NCBI RefSeq assembly: GCF_900176535.1
Contig: NZ_FWXT01000002.1
Location: forward strand, 1 to 64,000
Source: Pedobacter africanus
GTDB taxonomy: Bacteria > Bacteroidota > Bacteroidia > Sphingobacteriales > Sphingobacteriaceae
DNA length: 64,000 nt
Direction: 5' to 3'
Both the position numbers and the translations under genes were made by a program. Below the pieces are notes generated by a model, which was not told the origin of the DNA, searched no databases, and saw only the letters and a list, made by a program, of their open reading frames with translations. Of the stretch, positions 60,695 to 64,000 are shown one piece after another. The number at the start of each line of letters is the position of its first letter. Within the stretch, counting starts at the first letter, position 1.

Positions 60695-61808
60695 CTGCTG
60701 TGATTTCCGCTATCAACTCATCAATCTGGTTTTTGTTTACATTAGGCATGCAGATGATGTGCGACCAGGAGTTTTCGGCAGCAAGTTGCCATTTCTGACG
60801 GATTTTGATATCAGGTTCGGGGAAGTTTACAGTAATGCTGTTGGCATTTCTCCAGGCTGGCAGCCCAATGGCCTTCAACTGCTGTTCGGCATAAGCTGCT
60901 ACTTCCAGGCAATGGCTGGCACGTTCTTTTAAGCCTTTAATACCCAGCTTTTTGATCGTATACCACAAAAAGAGCGGACTATGTCCATTTCTTGAGCCAG
61001 AAATGGTGGTGTCCATACTGCCGATATAGGCCACAGAGCGGGCTATTCTGTCGCGGTTGGATTTTTTGACCACAACCACACCGCAGGGAATAGGCGAGCC
61101 GATAAATTTATGACCGCTAATGGCAATGCTGTCTGCACCATCTGCAAAATCAAATGCCGGACGGGGTTCAATCAACGCGCTATAGCTGCCAGATAAAGCC
61201 CCATCTGCATGGATATAATAATGTTTGATGGCCAGTTTTTTTAAAATCTGCCTGATCTTGCTGATGTCGTCCCTGGCTTCGGTCATCGTCGTGCCTATAT
61301 TGGCCATAATGATCACTGGCATATGCCTGTTCATACGGATGGTGTTTTCCAGGTCTTCATAATCAATTTCTCCGTTATGCTGGGTGCTGATGACGATATT
61401 GGACATATTTAACAGATGCAGGTTCTTTTGCACACTGTAATGTGTAGCTTCCGAATAATACACCATGCCCTTAGGGTGCAGCTCCCTGGCCAGGTACAGG
61501 CCATACAGGTTACCTTCCGAGCCTCCGTTGGTCACATAACCCCAGCAATCGTCGGCTTGCGCTCTGAATAGCTCGGCAAAAAAGCGCACTACCTCTTTTT
61601 CAATTTCCCTTGAGCCTACAGCATAGGTAGAAGGTACAAAAGGGTCGCCCAGGTTATTCATCGGATACTCCATAAAAGGCATCAGTTCAGTATAACTAAA
61701 ATCTTTCGAGACCGGATAGCCCATAAAATAACGGGTATTTAATTTTACTTCTTCCAGTAACCGGGCCAACACTTGTTCTTCGTTTGTTGATAAGGAATAT
61801 TTACTCAT
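60666..61808 (-). CDS. PLP-dependent decarboxylase, histidine decarboxylase-like
   Basis: 380 residues, fold-type I group II decarboxylase. Very similar in layout to bacterial PLP-type histidine decarboxylases: INN-GD-like MNNLGDPF, WGYVTNGGSEGN (PLP-phosphate contact), THYSV, NIGTTM, HADGALSGSY, and PLP lysine Lys234 in SGHKFIGSPIPCG. Gives histamine from histidine by this assignment; relatives act on other amino acids. It faces the TonB receptor with a 29-bp overlap, and amines from such enzymes are used in siderophores, so the two may relate, though no siderophore synthetase is present. Confidence 0.85.
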   Translation of the reverse strand: MSKYSLSTNEEQVLARLLEEVKLNTRYFMGYPVSKDFSYTELMPFMEYPMNNLGDPFVPSTYAVGSREIEKEVVRFFAELFRAQADDCWGYVTNGGSEGNLYGLYLARELHPKGMVYYSEATHYSVQKNLHLLNMSNIVISTQHNGEIDYEDLENTIRMNRHMPVIIMANIGTTMTEARDDISKIRQILKKLAIKHYYIHADGALSGSYSALIEPRPAFDFADGADSIAISGHKFIGSPIPCGVVVVKKSNRDRIARSVAYIGSMDTTISGSRNGHSPLFLWYTIKKLGIKGLKERASHCLEVAAYAEQQLKAIGLPAWRNANSITVNFPEPDIKIRQKWQLAAENSWSHIICMPNVNKNQIDELIAEITAVKKPFLAPV

Positions 61809-61832
61809 TTTTGGTACTAAGTTTTTGAATTA

Positions 61833-61840
61833 CAAAGCTA
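61833..61840 (-). promoter_or_regulatory. -7 element of the histidine decarboxylase-like gene
   Basis: TAGCTTTG on the minus strand, exact TAnnTTTG match, 24 bases before the start codon. No -33 TTTG seen. The rest of the 233-bp gap to 62041 is AT-rich and held nothing else I could support. Confidence 0.45.
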
Positions 61841-62041
61841 TATTAACTGAAATAATGTGTGGTAATTTTTATTTAAATAGGAATATTATTTTGTTTATTT
61901 TTTGATTTTGGAATAAAAAACTGATTAGGTCTCCTTTTCGCTGAACTGACATCAAACAAATTTGCCTGCTCCGCGTTTTTTGTTTAAAATACAACGCTGG
62001 TTTAAGTACTTTAGAGGGCATTTAATTAATTACCGATTAAA

Positions 62042-62290
62042 ATGACGGAAGAGAAAATCACTATACCATTCTACAAAAGAAGAGAATTCAGGTACCTTGC
62101 CATCGCCTGTACTGCACTTTTAGGGACAGCCATTGGTGCTGTTTTCTACAACAAGCACCCCCGGCCTGTAAAGAAAAAAAAACAAACTGTAGTTCAAACA
62201 GAGACTTTACCGGCATCACCTCAAACGGATACGGTCAGCACAGATAGCTTAAACTATCCATTGCAGGACTCTCTGAGCAGCAGCAGATAG
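62042..62290 (+). CDS. Small single-pass membrane protein, unknown
   Basis: 82 residues. Charged N-terminus (FYKRREF), one hydrophobic segment (about 18-34, LAIACTALLGTAIGAVF), then a basic KKKK stretch and a Ser/Thr-rich low-complexity tail. Likely inner-membrane, with the tail outside or inside undetermined. I do not recognise a family. 82 bp before gatB. Confidence 0.7.
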   Translation: MTEEKITIPFYKRREFRYLAIACTALLGTAIGAVFYNKHPRPVKKKKQTVVQTETLPASPQTDTVSTDSLNYPLQDSLSSSR

Positions 62291-62322
62291 CAGGCTTTGT
62301 TTCATCATAACTTATAAATGGT

Positions 62323-62330
62323 TATGTTTG
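62323..62330 (+). promoter_or_regulatory. gatB promoter -7 element
   Basis: TATGTTTG, exact TAnnTTTG, with a TTTG at 62296-62299 (spacer 23). Transcription would start near 62337, after the upstream in-frame GTG, so the ATG at 62373 is favoured for gatB. Confidence 0.6.
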
Positions 62331-62372
62331 TATGTAAAATACATCAGGAACCAAGAAAACTATTGCGCACAA

Positions 62373-63836
62373 ATGAGTACGAAAACTCCAGTTTCTCTAT
62401 CAGAATTCGAATTGGTATCTGGTTTAGAGATCCACGTACAGTTAAATACACAATCCAAAATATTCTCACCAGATAGTGCATCTTTTGGTGCAAAACCCAA
62501 TGAACACATTTCAGCAGTTTCACTGGCATTGCCGGGTGCGCTGCCAAAACTGAATAAAGAAGTGGTTGCAAAGGCCGTGCGGATGGGCCTGGCCTTAAAC
62601 TGCAGCATCAACCAGGTTAATTATTTTGACAGAAAGAACTATTTTTATGCCGATCTGCCTAAGGGTTACCAGATTACGCAGGACAATAAGCCGATTTGCC
62701 AAAATGGCTTTCTTAATGTTACCCTAAATACAGGTGAAGAAAAACGAATCGGAATTAACCGGATCCACCTGGAAGAAGATGCAGGTAAAAGCATGCATGA
62801 TCAGGACGATAAATATTCTTATGTCGATCTGAACAGGGCAGGAGTGCCTTTAATTGAAATCGTAACAGAACCTGATATCCGCAGTGCCGAAGAAGCATCA
62901 TTACTGCTTACCGAGATCAGAAAACTGGTGCGGTACCTCGACGTAAGTGACGGCAATATGGAAGAAGGCAGTCTGCGTTGCGATGCCAATATCTCCATTC
63001 GTAAAATGGGTGCATCCGAGTTTGGAACGCGCTGTGAAGTGAAAAATCTGAACTCCATCCGAAATGTACGCCGGGCGATAGAATTTGAATTTGTCCGTCA
63101 GCAGCAAGTGATCAGCAGTGGCGGAAATATCGTACAGAGTACCTTAACTTTTGATGCCGATCAGGGTACTACGGCACCTATGCGCAGTAAGGAAGAAGCC
63201 AACGATTACCGCTATTTTCCGGACCCGGACCTGGCACCAGTCCACATTTCCGACGAATGGCTTGCCCAGATGAAATTTGATATGCCTGCATTGCCACAGG
63301 AAATCGCCAAGAAACTGGTGGCCGATTATGCGGTAAGCAGTTCAGAAGCAACCATGTTATCGGAAGACCAGGACCTGCTGCTTTATTTTAACCATGCATT
63401 GGTGCATGTAAACAACAAAAAGAACCTGATTAACTGGCTGGCGGGCCCAATAAGGGCCATGCTCAATGAAAAGGAAGTCACGATAACGGATTTTAAGGTT
63501 GCACCCGAGCAATTGGCCGATGTGATTAATATGGTAGATGATAAGAAAATCAGTCAGCAGGTTGCCCTGCAGCAGCTGTTGCCCGAAATGGTTAAGGCAC
63601 CTGCAGAAGATGTGATGGTATTGGCGGCAAAGCTGAATTTACTGATTGAAGACAATGGAGATGCATTATCTGCGTTTGTAGATGAAGTGCTTGCTAAATA
63701 CCAGGCGCAGGTAGAAGCCTATAAGAAAGGAAAAAAAGGAGTGTTGGGACTGTTTGTCGGGGATGTGATGAAGCTGGCTAAAGGTAAGGCAGACCCACAG
63801 AAAATAAATCAATTGTTACAGGATAAGTTAAAATAA
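62373..63836 (+). CDS. gatB: Asp-tRNA(Asn)/Glu-tRNA(Gln) amidotransferase subunit B
   Basis: 487 residues from the ATG at 62373 (STKTPVSLSEFELVSGLEIHVQLNT); the in-frame start at 62328 is not supported because the promoter lies between. Catalytic transamidase kinase-like domain with GLEIHVQLNTQSKIFSP, YADLPKGYQITQ, GINRIHLEEDAGKSMHD, and EVKNLNSIRNVRRAIEFE; YRYFPDPDL near 290; C-terminal YqeY/tail domain (about 330-487) for tRNA binding. Phosphorylates the mischarged tRNA and amidates it with GatA ammonia. gatC is at 22698, gatA absent from the window. Confidence 0.97.
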   Translation: MSTKTPVSLSEFELVSGLEIHVQLNTQSKIFSPDSASFGAKPNEHISAVSLALPGALPKLNKEVVAKAVRMGLALNCSINQVNYFDRKNYFYADLPKGYQITQDNKPICQNGFLNVTLNTGEEKRIGINRIHLEEDAGKSMHDQDDKYSYVDLNRAGVPLIEIVTEPDIRSAEEASLLLTEIRKLVRYLDVSDGNMEEGSLRCDANISIRKMGASEFGTRCEVKNLNSIRNVRRAIEFEFVRQQQVISSGGNIVQSTLTFDADQGTTAPMRSKEEANDYRYFPDPDLAPVHISDEWLAQMKFDMPALPQEIAKKLVADYAVSSSEATMLSEDQDLLLYFNHALVHVNNKKNLINWLAGPIRAMLNEKEVTITDFKVAPEQLADVINMVDDKKISQQVALQQLLPEMVKAPAEDVMVLAAKLNLLIEDNGDALSAFVDEVLAKYQAQVEAYKKGKKGVLGLFVGDVMKLAKGKADPQKINQLLQDKLK

Positions 63837-63841
63837 TAGAT

Positions 63842-64000
63842 ATGATCAAAAAGATTGGATATGTGCTGGTACTTTGCATTGTGTTTGCCGCATGTAAGGA
63901 TAAAAGTGGTTTTGTGATAGAAGGACAGTTTAAGAATGCTGCTGCTGGCAGCAAGGTGTACCTGTTTGGCTTACAAAAGGACCAGGCAAAACCCCTGGAT
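63842..64000 (+). CDS. Lipoprotein, probable DUF4369/thioredoxin-like (3' end outside window)
   Basis: Only the first 53 codons are in the window. Lipoprotein signal: KK, hydrophobic core VLVLCIVF, lipobox FAAC (Cys at residue 18). The following FVIEGQFKNAAAGSKVYLF matches the start of DUF4369 domains, which usually precede a thioredoxin (TlpA-like) domain in Bacteroidota lipoproteins; the rest is unseen. ATG at 63842 lies 5 bp after the gatB stop, so co-transcription with gatB is possible. Confidence 0.7.
   Translation, partial: MIKKIGYVLVLCIVFAACKDKSGFVIEGQFKNAAAGSKVYLFGLQKDQAKPLD

Overview
The window looks like a chromosomal segment of a Sphingobacteriaceae-type Bacteroidota, most like Pedobacter. 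Reasons: a type IX secretion (T9SS) C-terminal sorting domain followed by a PorP/SprF protein, several SusC/outer-membrane barrel-type receptors, GLPGLI and DUF4249 proteins, a ligase-associated repair cluster, promoters of the TAnnTTTG type, and few purine-rich ribosome binding sites. The genus is inferred from gene content and style, not from a marker-gene comparison. I saw no rRNA, tRNA, CRISPR array, insertion sequence or prophage.

Layout. 1-5.3 kb: the 3' part of a giant repeat adhesin, its PorP/SprF partner and a TonB protein. 5.4-11.1 kb: quinone reductase MdaB divergent from a LysR regulator, a fused SpmA-SpmB membrane protein and a secreted S9 peptidase. 11.3-18.5 kb (minus): pyrG-yidC, then an outer-membrane barrel protein with a GLPGLI protein. 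19-21.9 kb (minus): trpS, a deoxynucleoside kinase, kdsB and a lipoprotein. 22-25 kb (plus): plsC, gatC, an ABC ATPase, a cobalamin adenosyltransferase and two small proteins. 25-30.5 kb: ispD and queA (minus), a lipoprotein, a MacB-like permease, a long palindromic element and an aminotransferase. 30.6-34 kb (plus): cation efflux protein, NUDIX hydrolase, bioA and a ferritin-like protein in one tight operon. 34-39.7 kb (minus): the four-gene ligase-associated DNA repair cluster. 39.7-46.8 kb: a DUF2625 protein, a TonB receptor with a DUF4249 lipoprotein, an aldose epimerase-like protein and a CHASE/PAS histidine kinase. 46.9-54.2 kb (minus): a compact run comEC, enoyl-CoA hydratase, an uncharacterised exported protein, an LTA-synthase-like protein and a DPP-IV-like peptidase. 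54.4-64 kb: merR and alaS divergent, a 44-residue membrane protein, a DUF1080 protein, a TonB receptor convergent with a histidine decarboxylase-like enzyme, gatB, and the start of a DUF4369-like lipoprotein.

Most of the window is housekeeping (translation, CTP, isoprenoid, queuosine, biotin, Kdo and lipid synthesis) mixed with envelope genes. The points most worth a second look are the bioA-linked ferritin-like protein and its Cys-rich cation transporter, the exactly 240-bp repeats in the adhesin, the 98-nt fold-back element at 29.1 kb, an orphan plus-strand terminator at 58.6 kb, and a small gene antisense to the alaS terminator. I found no clear evidence of a wholly new multi-gene system. 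The bioA operon is the best candidate for unexplored biochemistry.
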